From assembly GCA_018064925.1 (NCBI GenBank), contig JAGHUH010000015.1:1-51500 (forward strand): 51,500 nucleotides of DNA, written 5' to 3'. The stretch comes from Candidatus Cacconaster stercorequi. Lineage in GTDB: Bacteria; Bacillota; Clostridia; Oscillospirales; Oscillospiraceae. The notes under the pieces were generated by a model. It was given only the letters and a program-made list of their open reading frames with translations. It made no database searches and had not been told where the DNA came from. A program made the position numbers and the translations under genes. This document shows, in pieces, positions 25,776 to 34,694 of the stretch. Each line of letters opens with the position of its first letter. The stretch's first letter is position 1.

Positions 25776-25806
25776 AAAGGACGGCATTACTGCCGTCCTT
25801 TTTTAT
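25776..25806. terminator. Bidirectional terminator
   Basis: A perfect 11-bp stem (25776-25786 with 25791-25801), loop TTAC, with a T-run after it. It separates the convergent small ORF and MATE gene. Confidence 0.85.
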
Positions 25807-25813
25807 TTGTCTG

Positions 25814-27235
25814 TTACAGCTCCTGCCGGCTGTTTTCCGGGCCATACAGGGGAATCTTGGCGATCAGCGTTTTATACACATGGCGATAGAAGAAGAGCGT
25901 CATCGTCAGGGCAAAGATCTCGGCAATAGGGTAGCACCACCACACCAGATTGCTGTTGCCGATGCTGGCGCCGTACCGCGCCAGCACAAAAGCGGTGGGG
26001 ATCAACACCACCAGCTGGCGGACAAAGGATGTAATCATGGAGTAGACCGATTTGCCCAGCGCCTGCAGGACGCTGATCAGCGCAATGGAGGTGCCGGCCA
26101 TGCAGAAGCTCAAGGAGATAATGCGCAGGCAGGGGACGCCCACGCTCATCAGCTCATCACCGGCCGAGAAGATCTTCAGCAAAATCTGGGGAATGGTCAG
26201 GAAGATGATCATACCGAACACCATGATGCAGGTGGCATAGATCACGCTGCGCTTGACGGTGTCGGTCATGCGTTTGCGCTGCTGCGCGCCGTAGTTATAG
26301 GCCACAATGGGCACCACGCCGTTGTTCAGGCCGAACACCGGCATGAATACGAAGCTGTTCAGCTTAAAGAAGATGCCGAAGGCGGTGGCGGCAGTTTCGT
26401 GTGCGGAGTGGTAGGTGATGAGGATCTTGTTCATCAGGAAGGTCATCACCGAGCCGATGGCCATCATGATAACGGAGGGCAGGCCGATGGCATAAATGTT
26501 GCCGATGATGGACCAGTTGGGGCGGAAGCCCTTAAGGGAAAGGTGAATATCCTTGTTGATCTTGATGTTGAAAAACAGCGCCAGAGCGCAGCCGCAGCAC
26601 TGACCGATGACGGTGGCGATGGCGGCGCCGGAAACGCCCAGACCGAAGCCGTGGAGGGTAAAGAGCTTCAGATCCAGCGTATCGAAAATGAAGATGGGGT
26701 CGAGGATCAGGTTAATGATGGCGCCCAGACCCTGGGTATACATGGAATAGATGGTGCGGCCGGTGCCTTGCAGCAGACGCTCGAACATGACCTGCCCGAA
26801 GATACCGAAGGAGCAGCCACAGATCACATGCAGATACTGGTTGCCCAGATGGATGATGTTCTGATCCTTGGTCTGGAAGGTGAACAACGCGTTGCTGAAC
26901 AGCAGTCCCAGTGTGGCAGAGATGACAAATCCGCAGAATGCCAGAAATACGCCGTTGATGGCCACCTTGTCGGCACGCTCCTGATTGCGGGCACCCAAGG
27001 CGCGGCCCATCAGCGCATTGACGCCCACGGCGGTGCCGGTAGCCAGACCGATCATCAACTGCTGGGCGGAGAATGCCAGTGATACGGCGGTCAGCGCATC
27101 CTGACTCAGCATGGCCACGAACATACTGTCCACGATGTTGTACAGCGCCTGCACCAGCATGGAGGCGATAATGGGCAGCGACATATTAAAGATCAGCTTG
27201 GAAATGGGCATGGTGCCCAGTTTGTTTTGTTCCAT
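25814..27235 (-). CDS. MATE family multidrug efflux pump
   Basis: This encodes a 473-aa polytopic membrane protein of the MATE family, which exports drugs or metabolites in exchange for Na+ or H+. About twelve hydrophobic spans are visible in two similar halves, with the N-terminal PISKLIFNMSLPIIASMLVQALYNIVDSMFV and QGTGRTIYSMYTQGLGAIINLILDP characteristic of the DinF/NorM-like group. The substrate is unknown. It is expressed alone: an upstream terminator at 27299-27345 separates it from the alaX gene. Confidence 0.93.
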   Translation of the reverse strand: MEQNKLGTMPISKLIFNMSLPIIASMLVQALYNIVDSMFVAMLSQDALTAVSLAFSAQQLMIGLATGTAVGVNALMGRALGARNQERADKVAINGVFLAFCGFVISATLGLLFSNALFTFQTKDQNIIHLGNQYLHVICGCSFGIFGQVMFERLLQGTGRTIYSMYTQGLGAIINLILDPIFIFDTLDLKLFTLHGFGLGVSGAAIATVIGQCCGCALALFFNIKINKDIHLSLKGFRPNWSIIGNIYAIGLPSVIMMAIGSVMTFLMNKILITYHSAHETAATAFGIFFKLNSFVFMPVFGLNNGVVPIVAYNYGAQQRKRMTDTVKRSVIYATCIMVFGMIIFLTIPQILLKIFSAGDELMSVGVPCLRIISLSFCMAGTSIALISVLQALGKSVYSMITSFVRQLVVLIPTAFVLARYGASIGNSNLVWWCYPIAEIFALTMTLFFYRHVYKTLIAKIPLYGPENSRQEL

Positions 27236-27298
27236 ATTCTAAACTTCCTTCAACAGAATGTGTTAACAGTTTATTTTACCATGTACGAGGATAAAAGA

Positions 27299-27345
27299 AA
27301 ACCCCCGAAAAGCCATAAAATGTGACTTTTCAGGGGGTTCGTTTT
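27299..27345 (-). terminator. Terminator after the AlaX-like gene
   Basis: On the minus strand, AACCCCC-TGAAAAG pairs with CTTTTCGGGGGTT around a 12-nt loop and is followed by TTTCTTTTA. It lies 45 bp beyond the AlaX stop codon. Confidence 0.8.
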
Positions 27346-27389
27346 ATCAAAAACATGAAAAATACTTCGCTGCGCGAACGAATTTCGCT

Positions 27390-28538
27390 TTACAGCGTCC
27401 CAAAGAATTTCCGGATGGTGTCCTCGTCACACGCGGCGCTGCCCTGCGCGAAGCCGTCCCGGCCGCCGCCCCGGCCATTCAGCGCAGCGTTCATCTCCTT
27501 GATAAAGCCGCGGATGTCCTGTCCCGGATGAATGACGGCGTATTTGTAGCTGCCGCTCTCGCCGGCAAACACGGCACAGCGTCCGCCGGCAGTCTTGCTC
27601 ACCATGTCGCACAGACGGCGGGCGGCGTCGGGGGACATGGCCTTTTCAATCAGCAGTACATCGCCCCGATGGCGGTTTTCATCGGCGATGCGGGCAAAGG
27701 CGGCCTCCTCCATGGCGGCGCACCGTGCCTTCACCTCCTGCAATTCGTTTTGCAGACGCTCCACGGCGGCGGCAGTCTTATCGGTTTTTACGGACAGTGC
27801 CTGTCCGATGACGCGGTTCTGCTCCCAGTTCTGTGCCAGATAGGAAAGCGCGCGCTGACCGCAGAGAAGCTCCAGGCGCACACCGTCACGGAATTTCTGC
27901 CATCCGATGAACTTCACCAAGCCCACCTGACCGCTTTTTTCCACATGGGTGCCACAGCAGGCGCACATGTCCGCGCCGGGGAAGGAGGTGATGCGCACCG
28001 CGCCGGAGAGCTCCTTCTTGCTGCGATAGGGCAGGGCTTTCAGCTCCTCCGCCGTGGGCCACTGCACCACGAAATCGTGATTTTCCCAGATGTACTGATT
28101 GGCGCGGCGTTCGATCTCCAATACGCCCTCCCAGGGGATGTCGGCGTTGTAGTCGATGACCACGGTGTCGTTGCCCAGGTGGAAGCCCACATTGTCGCAG
28201 TGATAGGCGCTGCACAGCATACCGGACACGATGTGCTCGCCGGAGTGCTGCTGCATATGGTCAAAGCGGCGCGTCCAGTCGATCTCGCCGTGGACGGTTT
28301 CGCCCTCCTCCAGCGGTTTATTGCAGGTGTGGACGATCACGCCGTCCTTTTCGTGGACGTCGGTGACCTTTGCACCGCCCAAGGTGCCGTAGTCGCAGGG
28401 TTGCCCGCCGCCCTCGGGATAAAAGGCGGTCTGGTCAAGAACCACCAGATAGTTTTTCTTTTCCTGCTGGCAGGAGATGACCGTTGCGTCAAATTCCCGC
28501 AGGAAGGCGTTGTCATAGTATAGCTTTTTGGTTTCCAT
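27390..28538 (-). CDS. AlaX-type alanyl-tRNA editing protein with DHHA1 domain
   Basis: This encodes a 382-aa free-standing trans-editing protein related to the AlaRS editing and C-terminal domains (AlaX-L type). It should hydrolyse Ser- or Gly-mischarged tRNA-Ala. Zinc ligands are H98 and H102 (HSGEH) and C194/H198 (CCGTH). A coiled-coil stretch (about 250-285) leads to a DHHA1 domain that ends with the Gly-rich NGRGGGRDGFAQG. It lies 11 bp downstream of the GNAT gene and is probably co-transcribed. Confidence 0.92.
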   Translation of the reverse strand: METKKLYYDNAFLREFDATVISCQQEKKNYLVVLDQTAFYPEGGGQPCDYGTLGGAKVTDVHEKDGVIVHTCNKPLEEGETVHGEIDWTRRFDHMQQHSGEHIVSGMLCSAYHCDNVGFHLGNDTVVIDYNADIPWEGVLEIERRANQYIWENHDFVVQWPTAEELKALPYRSKKELSGAVRITSFPGADMCACCGTHVEKSGQVGLVKFIGWQKFRDGVRLELLCGQRALSYLAQNWEQNRVIGQALSVKTDKTAAAVERLQNELQEVKARCAAMEEAAFARIADENRHRGDVLLIEKAMSPDAARRLCDMVSKTAGGRCAVFAGESGSYKYAVIHPGQDIRGFIKEMNAALNGRGGGRDGFAQGSAACDEDTIRKFFGTL

Positions 28539-28549
28539 GGGAGGCTCCT

Positions 28550-29032
28550 TTACAGATCTTTCTGATAGAATATGGCTCGCGCCAGCGGATTGTCATTGTA
28601 GCGGGGAATGAGGTAGAAGCCCAGCTTTTCGTATAGGCCCAGCGCGGCGGTCATGGCGGGGAAGGTGTCCAGCCGCAGATGCCGATAGCCGATTTGACGG
28701 GCATCCTGAACCAGTCGCTCCATCAGCGCAAGACCGATCCCCTTGCCGCGAAATTCGGGATAGAGGAAAATGCGCTTGATCTCACCGCAGTCCTCTGTCA
28801 GCTTCGTCAGCGCGCCCATGCCGGCCACCGCGCCGTCATATTTGACCACATAGATGCTCCCTTGTTGGGGTGCGTATTTCTGGCCGAGGTGGGACAGCTC
28901 CTCGTCGTAGTTCTGGTTGGCAAGGCAAGCGCGCATCCCGTCATCCACCTGATAGAGCATGGCGGCATAGGCATCGAACAACGGGCGCAGCAGCTCCGGC
29001 TGCTCAATGGCGGAAACAAATTTGACAGTCAT
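28550..29032 (-). CDS. GNAT family N-acetyltransferase
   Basis: This encodes a 160-aa acetyltransferase with the acetyl-CoA loop RIFLYPEFRGKGIGLALMERLV (its key part is RGKGIG, about residues 99-104) and the later LGLYEKLGFY typical of GNAT motif B. The substrate is unknown. The start at MTVKFVSA is set by AAGGAG 9 nt upstream; an earlier in-frame ATG at 29083 lies inside the adjacent terminator stem region and is rejected. It forms a unit with the AlaX gene. Confidence 0.88.
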   Translation of the reverse strand: MTVKFVSAIEQPELLRPLFDAYAAMLYQVDDGMRACLANQNYDEELSHLGQKYAPQQGSIYVVKYDGAVAGMGALTKLTEDCGEIKRIFLYPEFRGKGIGLALMERLVQDARQIGYRHLRLDTFPAMTAALGLYEKLGFYLIPRYNDNPLARAIFYQKDL

Positions 29033-29091
29033 CTCGCTCACTCCTTTTGGCAGTATGGTAGCACAGTTGGGCAAAAAACGCAAGGATGCAG

Positions 29092-29119
29092 AAAGGGACG
29101 GCCGCGTGGCCGTCCCTTT
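29092..29119 (-). terminator. Terminator at the end of the hisS-aspS operon
   Basis: A perfect 12-bp stem (29092-29103 with 29108-29119) with a GCGT loop lies 6 bp after the stop of the 138-aa gene. Confidence 0.8.
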
Positions 29120-29124
29120 GTCGG

Positions 29125-29541
29125 TTATTGTGCCGCTTCCTGCAAAAGCGGTATCAGTTCGCTTTCTCCGCGGATGCGGTATGCAGCGCTGTCATAATAG
29201 AGGACGCCCTCCGGGCTGATGGAAAAGGACAGCTCCTTTTCGCCGCTGACAATGTTGACGGTGTAGGAGGACGGTGCCACGGCGCCGCCTTTCGAGGACA
29301 GCTTGATGCGGGTACTGCGCAGGGCGTCCAACAGGGCGCTCATCTGCTGGGCGGAGAGGTCATGCGCGGTACCATCATCCACGCTGACGCGGACAGCGGT
29401 GACCTTCGCCTCGTCCACATGCATGACGCTGGCAGCGGATTTGGGCAGGAAGAAAAAGACAACCAGCAGCACGATACCAAGCGCCGCGATGATGGGCGTA
29501 TATTTCCGCAGACTTTCGGGGTAGATGGGTTCCTGATCCAT
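29125..29541 (-). CDS. Hypothetical membrane-anchored protein
   Basis: This encodes a 138-aa protein with a short cytoplasmic N-terminus, one membrane span (about residues 16-33, PIIAALGIVLLVVFFFLP) and an extracytoplasmic domain of about 100 residues with alternating polar strands (VTAVRVSVDDG; SYTVNIVSGEKELSFSI). No family is recognised. It starts 4 bp after aspS, so it is the last gene of the T-box-controlled operon even though nothing links it to translation. Confidence 0.75.
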   Translation of the reverse strand: MDQEPIYPESLRKYTPIIAALGIVLLVVFFFLPKSAASVMHVDEAKVTAVRVSVDDGTAHDLSAQQMSALLDALRSTRIKLSSKGGAVAPSSYTVNIVSGEKELSFSISPEGVLYYDSAAYRIRGESELIPLLQEAAQ

Positions 29542-29545
29542 AGGC

Positions 29546-31318
29546 TTATTCCTCTTCGGTGGCGGTGACGGCGATGTGCAGCTCGTCCAGCTGTGCCTGT
29601 GTCACCTCGGAAGGAGCACCCATCATGATATCCTGTGCGTTCTTGTTCATGGGGAAGGGGATGATCTCGCGGATGGAGCTCTCGCCTGCCAGCAGCATCA
29701 CCATACGATCCACGCCCGGCGCGATGCCGGCATGGGGAGGCGCACCGTAGCAGAATGCGTTGTACATGGCGGGGAACTTCTTCTTCACATCCTCCTCGCC
29801 CAGACGCACCAGCTCAAAGGCCTTGATCATGATCTCGGGATCGTGGTTACGGACCGCGCCGGAGGACAGCTCCACGCCGTTGCAGACCAGATCGTACTGG
29901 TCGGCGGTGATGGTCAGGGGATCGATCTCGCCGCGCTCGGCCTTCAGCAGGACATCCAGACCGCCGGAGGGCATGGAGAACGGATTGTGGCAGAATTCCA
30001 GCTCGCCGGATTCGTCACCGATCTCGTACATGGGGAAGTCCACGATCCAGCAGAATTCGTAGCGTTCCTTGTCCATGTGGCCCTCGCAGGCGGCGCCGAA
30101 GGTCTTGATCAGCACGCCCACGCTCTTGGTGGCCAGTTCACCGGCGGCCACCACCACCAGCGTGTTGGGCGCAAGATCCAGCACCTTGGCCAGCTCGTCC
30201 TTAACGGGGGTGACGAACTTGCCGATACCGCCGGCGATCTCACCCTTTTCATCCACCTTGAACCAGTAGCCCTTGCTGCCGCTCTGCACTTCGCAGTCGG
30301 TCAGCACTTTCTCGATCTGCTTGCGGGTCAGCTTGCAGTTGGAGATATCCACCATCTTCACGGTCTTGCCACGCAGGGCCTCAAACTCGCTGTTTTCAAA
30401 CAGCGCCGTAACATTCTTGCATGTCAGGTCGATACGCAGATCGGGCTTATCGGAGCCGTAGGTCTCCATGGCGTCGTTATAGGCGATGCGGCGGAAGGGT
30501 GCGGAGGACGCCACATTATAGGTGCCGTACTTGGCAAAGATGGGAGGCAGCACATCCTCCAGCACGGCGAAAATATCCTCCTGGGTGGCGAATGCCATCT
30601 CCATATCCAGCTGATAGAATTCGCCGGGGGAGCGGTCGCCGCGGGCATCCTCGTCACGGAAGCAGGGGGCGATCTGGAAATAACGGTCGAAGCCGGAGGT
30701 CATCAGCAGCTGCTTGAACTGCTGGGGAGCCTGCGGCAGGGCATAGAACTTGCCGGGGTGCTTGCGGGCAGGCACCAGATAGTCGCGGGCGCCCTCGGGG
30801 GAGGAAGCGGTCAGGATGGGGGTGGTGATCTCCAGGAAGCCGTGGTCGGTCATAGCGGCACGGAGCGCGGCCACCACCTGACAGCGCAGGATGATGTTGG
30901 CTTTTACAGCGGGGTTGCGCAGGTCGAGGTAGCGGTACTTCAGGCGCTGGGTCTCGTCGGCCTCGCGGCTGCGGTTGATCTCGAAGGGCAGGGCGTTGTA
31001 GCGGCAGCGGCCCAGTACTTCGATCTTGCTGGGCACTACTTCGATCTCGCCGGTGGCCTGCTTGGGGTTTTTGCTGCTGCGCTCGCGCACCACGCCCTCC
31101 ACGCTGATGGTGGACTCCTTGTTGACCTCGCGGATGGCTGCCATCATATCCTCGGACTCGATGACCACCTGGGTGGTGCCGTAGAAGTCACGCAGCACGA
31201 CGAAGGCAAAATTGCTGCCCACTTCGCGGACATTTTCCATCCAGCCCACAATTTTCACCTGCTTGCCTGCGTCAGCAAGACGCAGTTCATTACAGGTATG
31301 TGTACGCATTTGCATCAT
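29546..31318 (-). CDS. aspS: Aspartyl-tRNA synthetase
   Basis: This encodes a 590-aa class IIb synthetase of the bacterial type. An OB-fold anticodon domain comes first ([25 protein letters not shown]). Motif 2 is seen at [25 protein letters not shown], a GAD insert lies in the middle (about 290-420), and motif 3 [26 protein letters not shown] is near the end. AAGGAGAG precedes the start. It lies in the operon controlled by the Asp-type T-box at 33985, downstream of hisS. Confidence 0.97.
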   Translation of the reverse strand: MMQMRTHTCNELRLADAGKQVKIVGWMENVREVGSNFAFVVLRDFYGTTQVVIESEDMMAAIREVNKESTISVEGVVRERSSKNPKQATGEIEVVPSKIEVLGRCRYNALPFEINRSREADETQRLKYRYLDLRNPAVKANIILRCQVVAALRAAMTDHGFLEITTPILTASSPEGARDYLVPARKHPGKFYALPQAPQQFKQLLMTSGFDRYFQIAPCFRDEDARGDRSPGEFYQLDMEMAFATQEDIFAVLEDVLPPIFAKYGTYNVASSAPFRRIAYNDAMETYGSDKPDLRIDLTCKNVTALFENSEFEALRGKTVKMVDISNCKLTRKQIEKVLTDCEVQSGSKGYWFKVDEKGEIAGGIGKFVTPVKDELAKVLDLAPNTLVVVAAGELATKSVGVLIKTFGAACEGHMDKERYEFCWIVDFPMYEIGDESGELEFCHNPFSMPSGGLDVLLKAERGEIDPLTITADQYDLVCNGVELSSGAVRNHDPEIMIKAFELVRLGEEDVKKKFPAMYNAFCYGAPPHAGIAPGVDRMVMLLAGESSIREIIPFPMNKNAQDIMMGAPSEVTQAQLDELHIAVTATEEE

Positions 31319-31375
31319 AAAAAATCGCTCTCCTTATTGTGAAATGATTATGTTTTGTATAATTTTTGCATTATA

Positions 31376-32107
31376 TTACAGACCGGAATTACATTTGTCG
31401 GCGGTTTCTTCACTTTTTGCCTGTTTCAGCACGGCACGCTCGTTAAACACCTGGGGGTTGTCCGGCGTCAGGTGATACTTTTTGATGTAGCTGCGCTTCA
31501 TGGCGCAATCGATAATTTTCTTGGCACAATACATGGCCCAGAATAAAATGAACAGGCAATCGCGTATGCCGAAGGGAACAATTTGAAACAGAATTTTATA
31601 AAGTGCGAAAATCCCAACACCAAAGGCCGCGATCACCAGTAGGGTTTTCCCCAGAGAAATCGTGGTGTCTTCCCGCTGCGCCCAGCGAAGATAGGTGTTT
31701 CTCCTGAGCCGGATTTTGATGAGGACAAACTCCGCCAGCGCGACGGCGCAGGCGGCTGCAATAGTGGTGATGCAGGCGGAGAGAAGCTCCCTATCGCTGC
31801 ACATACTGCACATCCACACAGCGAAGTAAACGTAATTGCACAGACTGAAGCGCAGTGTCAGCTGCAGGTGCTGATCCAGAGAAAGTGTTTCGATGTGCCG
31901 CAGGCGGACAACATAGACGATGATCCCGACGGCGAAAAGCAGCAAAAATACAGCGATCCATGTAAAAGCGCCGCCAATCGGCTCATCGATAATGGCCATC
32001 AGCCAGATGCCTGACAGCACGGCCAAAAAAATGGCGTTGGCTTTCACCGTCTTATAGGTGGGCAGCTGATCCGCGTCGTTTTTGACGAATGCGGTGATGT
32101 TGTCCAT
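31376..32107 (-). CDS. Hypothetical six-span membrane protein
   Basis: This encodes a 243-aa membrane protein with about six hydrophobic segments (for example FLAVLSGIWLMAII, WIAVFLLLFAVGIIVYVV, LLVIAAFGVGIFALYKIL) and a charged C-terminal tail. No family is recognised. I prefer the ATG at 32107 with GAGGAG upstream; a GTG at 32125 overlapping the hisS stop is also possible. It is inserted between hisS and aspS, which are often adjacent, so it may be a later arrival in the operon. Confidence 0.75.
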   Translation of the reverse strand: MDNITAFVKNDADQLPTYKTVKANAIFLAVLSGIWLMAIIDEPIGGAFTWIAVFLLLFAVGIIVYVVRLRHIETLSLDQHLQLTLRFSLCNYVYFAVWMCSMCSDRELLSACITTIAAACAVALAEFVLIKIRLRRNTYLRWAQREDTTISLGKTLLVIAAFGVGIFALYKILFQIVPFGIRDCLFILFWAMYCAKKIIDCAMKRSYIKKYHLTPDNPQVFNERAVLKQAKSEETADKCNSGL

Positions 32108-32121
32108 AGGGTTTCCGCTCC

Positions 32122-33480
32122 TCACTGTTCCACGATAACACAGCCCTTGTTGCGCTGGGCGAGACCGCTCCGGATGCGCGCCAGCGTTTCATCAAAGGGC
32201 AGCTTGGTCTGCTCACCGGTGGTCATATCCTTGCAGGACACCACGCCTTGCGCGATCTCGTCATCGCCCAGGAAGATCACATAGGGGATGGCCAGCTTGT
32301 CGGCGTAGCTCATCTTGGCCTTGAATTTCTTGGCCTCGGTGTAAAGCTGGGTGCGGACGCCTGCGCCGCGCAAATCGGTGGCCAGCTGAATGGCGGGGGC
32401 CAGATCGCTTGTCATGGGCAGCACCAGCACATCGGCAGGGGAGGTAGGCAGGGCGCTGTTCAGCATCCCCTGCTCGCCCAGCACATAGAACAGGCGGGTC
32501 AGGCCGATGGAGATGCCCACGCCGGGCAGCTGGCGGTCGGTGTAGTACTCCGCCAGATTGTCGTAGCGGCCGCCGGAGCAGACGGAACCGATCTCGGGGT
32601 GGTCGAGAAGCGTCGTCTCATACACGGTGCCGGTGTAGTAGTCAAGGCCGCGGGCGATGGTCAGATCCACGGCGAAGTTCTCCTCCGGCACGCCGAAGGC
32701 GGCCAGATACTTCACCACGGTCTGGAGCTCGGAAAGACCCTGATCGAACACCTCGTTTTTGCCCTGATAGTCCTCCAGTGCGGAGAGCACCTCACTGTTG
32801 CTGCCGGTGATGGCAATAAACTTCAGAATTTCGTCGGCCTGTGCATCGGTGAGGCCGCAGTCATCCATGAGGCAGACGCGCACCTTGTCGGGGCCGATCT
32901 TATCCAGCTTGTCCACGGTGCGCATGATGTCGCCGGACTTCTCGGTAAGACCCTGCATGGCATAGAAGCCGTTCAAAATCTTGCGGTTGTTCACGCGGAT
33001 CTGGAAGCGGCGGAGACCCAGCGCGGTAAAGGTCTGATAGATGATGGAGGGGATTTCGGCCTCGTTGGTAATATCCAGCTTGCCGTCGCCGATGACATCG
33101 ATATCCGCCTGATAAAACTCACGAAAGCGGCCACGCTGGGCGCGCTCCCCGCGATAGACCTTGCCGATCTGATAGCGGCGGAAGGGGAAGGACAAATCAT
33201 TGTAGTGCAGGGCCACATATTTGGCCAGCGGCACCGTCAGGTCGAAGCGCAGCGCCAGATCGGCGTCGCCCTTCTGAAAGCGATAGATCTGCTTTTCGGT
33301 ATCGCCGCCGCCCTTGGCCAGCAGCACCTCGCTGGCCTCGATCACGGGGGTGTCCAGCGGGGTGAAGCCGTAGCGGGAATAGGTGCTGCGCAGGATTTCC
33401 ATCATGCGCTCCATCTGCTGCTGGGGTGCGGGCAGCAGTTCCATAAAGCCGGACAGCGTCCGGGGGGTCATCTTTGCCAT
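32122..33480 (-). CDS. hisS: Histidyl-tRNA synthetase
   Basis: This encodes a 452-aa class II synthetase. Motif 2 (RYQIGKVYRGERAQRGRFREF) and the histidine-specific RGLDYYTGTVYE (about residue 275) and SVCSGGRYD are present, as is the C-terminal anticodon domain with VLVLPM and FLGDDE. The start MAKMTPRTLSGF is 1 nt after the previous stop; an upstream in-frame extension is a shadow of the neighbouring gene. It shares the operon and T-box with aspS. Confidence 0.96.
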   Translation of the reverse strand: MAKMTPRTLSGFMELLPAPQQQMERMMEILRSTYSRYGFTPLDTPVIEASEVLLAKGGGDTEKQIYRFQKGDADLALRFDLTVPLAKYVALHYNDLSFPFRRYQIGKVYRGERAQRGRFREFYQADIDVIGDGKLDITNEAEIPSIIYQTFTALGLRRFQIRVNNRKILNGFYAMQGLTEKSGDIMRTVDKLDKIGPDKVRVCLMDDCGLTDAQADEILKFIAITGSNSEVLSALEDYQGKNEVFDQGLSELQTVVKYLAAFGVPEENFAVDLTIARGLDYYTGTVYETTLLDHPEIGSVCSGGRYDNLAEYYTDRQLPGVGISIGLTRLFYVLGEQGMLNSALPTSPADVLVLPMTSDLAPAIQLATDLRGAGVRTQLYTEAKKFKAKMSYADKLAIPYVIFLGDDEIAQGVVSCKDMTTGEQTKLPFDETLARIRSGLAQRNKGCVIVEQ

Positions 33481-33481
33481 G

Positions 33482-33961
33482 TTACTTGATCTCTCCTTTT
33501 TGTTCTTCTTCTGCGGGAGCAGTTTCTTCTTCCGCAGCGGAAACGGTTTCCTCGTTTTCAGCGGGTGCGGTGTTCTCTGCGGGGGTGGCGTTTTCTGCAA
33601 TGGCGGGGTGCTCCTCGGCGGTAAGCTCCTCCGTTTCCATCTTCTTCATCTCCAATGCCAGCTCACGCAGTGCATTGTCAAAGGCGATGCCGCGCTCACG
33701 ACCCATCTTGAAGCCGAAGTAGCACAATGCCGCGCCGATGACAGCGAATACATACCACAGCTTCGGGAACAGCAAGATCAGTACGCCGCCGATGGTGGCG
33801 CCGATGAACAGGCCGATCTCGGTGTAGATGTGCTTCACGGCGTGAAATACGCCTGTTTTCACGCGCTCTTTTTCGTTGCGCTTCAACTCCCAGAAGCACA
33901 TACCGATGCGGTAGACAAAAAAGATAACAAATGGGGTGAAATAGTAGGTGAGTTTTTCCAT
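33482..33961 (-). CDS. Hypothetical membrane protein with acidic tail
   Basis: This encodes a 159-aa protein. It has an N-terminal hydrophobic segment (YYFTPFVIFFVYRIGMCFW), then two closely spaced spans (IGLFIGATIGGVLILLFP; LWYVFAVIGAALCYFGF) and a long acidic low-complexity tail with repeated PAEN/APAEE units (about residues 110-155). No family is recognised. AAGGAG lies just before the ATG at 33961. It is the first gene after the Asp T-box, so it is expected to be induced by aspartate limitation. Confidence 0.75.
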   Translation of the reverse strand: MEKLTYYFTPFVIFFVYRIGMCFWELKRNEKERVKTGVFHAVKHIYTEIGLFIGATIGGVLILLFPKLWYVFAVIGAALCYFGFKMGRERGIAFDNALRELALEMKKMETEELTAEEHPAIAENATPAENTAPAENEETVSAAEEETAPAEEEQKGEIK

Positions 33962-33984
33962 ATACAGCTCCTTACTTTGATATA

Positions 33985-34231
33985 AAAATAAGACGCTCCC
34001 GTCCCGTGTCTTGGGACGAGAGCGTAAAAATACACTTCGTGGTGCCACCCAAATTCAGCCCGATATCGGGCCCTTTGACTCCTGTTACGGGGAGCGTGCC
34101 GTGGATGTTTCCATCCCCGCTTGGCAGCCGTCTTGGCTCTGCCTTCCGCCATGCACTTCCAGCCGATGGTGCATTTCTCTGTAAGCGGTGGTGATAGAGT
34201 TACTCTTGCTGCTTCATTGCGGTGTTGCTAA
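33985..34231 (-). promoter_or_regulatory. T-box riboswitch of the hisS-aspS operon (Asp type)
   Basis: On the minus strand there is the T-box core GGGTGGCACCACG (34038-34050) and a 13-bp terminator stem (33993-34005 with 34013-34025) with a T-run. Stem I marks are in order: AAGAGTAAC, ACAGAGAAAT, and GGCTGGAAG. The specifier is best read as GAC (complement of 34130-34132) in CAAGACGGCTGCC, an aspartate codon. I see no His codon (CAC/CAT) in the specifier position. Confidence 0.9.
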
Positions 34232-34237
34232 AAAAAC

Positions 34238-34266
34238 ATTTTATTGTATGATGTGGAAAAAGTCAA
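34238..34266 (-). promoter_or_regulatory. Promoter of the hisS-aspS T-box leader
   Basis: TTGACT (34261-34266) is 17 bp from TAAAAT (34238-34243) on the minus strand. The -35 overlaps the mgsA stop codon. No terminator separates mgsA from this leader. Confidence 0.7.
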
Positions 34267-34679
34267 GCTGTGAAGGGCTTGTTTTTGGGATTGACAATAT
34301 CGCGCCAGTCCAAATCGCCTCGCGCCAGACCCAGCACCAGCATTTCGGCGGTGGCCAAATTGCTGGCGTAGGGGATGTTGTTCTGATCGCACAGGCGGAA
34401 AATATAGCTGATATCCTCGTTGGGGATTTTACTGTTGGGATCACCGAAACAGAGCACCATGTCGATTTCGTTGTAGGCGATGCGGGCAGCAATCTGTTGT
34501 CCGCCGCCGTGGGCGAAGCTCAGGAAACGATGAATAGTCAGACCGGTGGCCTCAGCGACCAACTGCCCGGTGGTACTGGTAGCGCAAATGGTGTGCTGCG
34601 CCAGAATACCGCAGTAGGCTGTGCAAAACTGGGTCATCAGTTCTTTTTTGTTGTTGTGAGCGATCAATGCGATGTTCAT
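34263..34679 (-). CDS. mgsA: Methylglyoxal synthase
   Basis: This encodes a 138-aa enzyme that converts dihydroxyacetone phosphate to methylglyoxal and phosphate, a bypass of lower glycolysis. The family signature is visible: IALIAHNNKKELM, CATSTTGQLV, the AHGGGQQIAARI loop, FGDP and the ASNLATAEM end. It lies 15 bp after minD, an association also found in other Clostridia. Confidence 0.95.
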   Translation of the reverse strand: MNIALIAHNNKKELMTQFCTAYCGILAQHTICATSTTGQLVAEATGLTIHRFLSFAHGGGQQIAARIAYNEIDMVLCFGDPNSKIPNEDISYIFRLCDQNNIPYASNLATAEMLVLGLARGDLDWRDIVNPKNKPFTA

Positions 34680-34694
34680 GGAGCTCTCCTTTCG

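Noticed and set aside
27340-27389. Imperfect repeats of TTCGCT/AGCG between the AlaX gene and its terminator
   Set aside because: Short, imperfect and not clearly structured; no function can be supported.
29576-31342. Long plus-strand frame opposite aspS (and similar ones opposite hisS, serS, GH13, PBP2, yidC)
   Set aside because: Each is fully contained in or opposite a well-supported gene and has Gln/His/Gly-rich non-protein-like composition.
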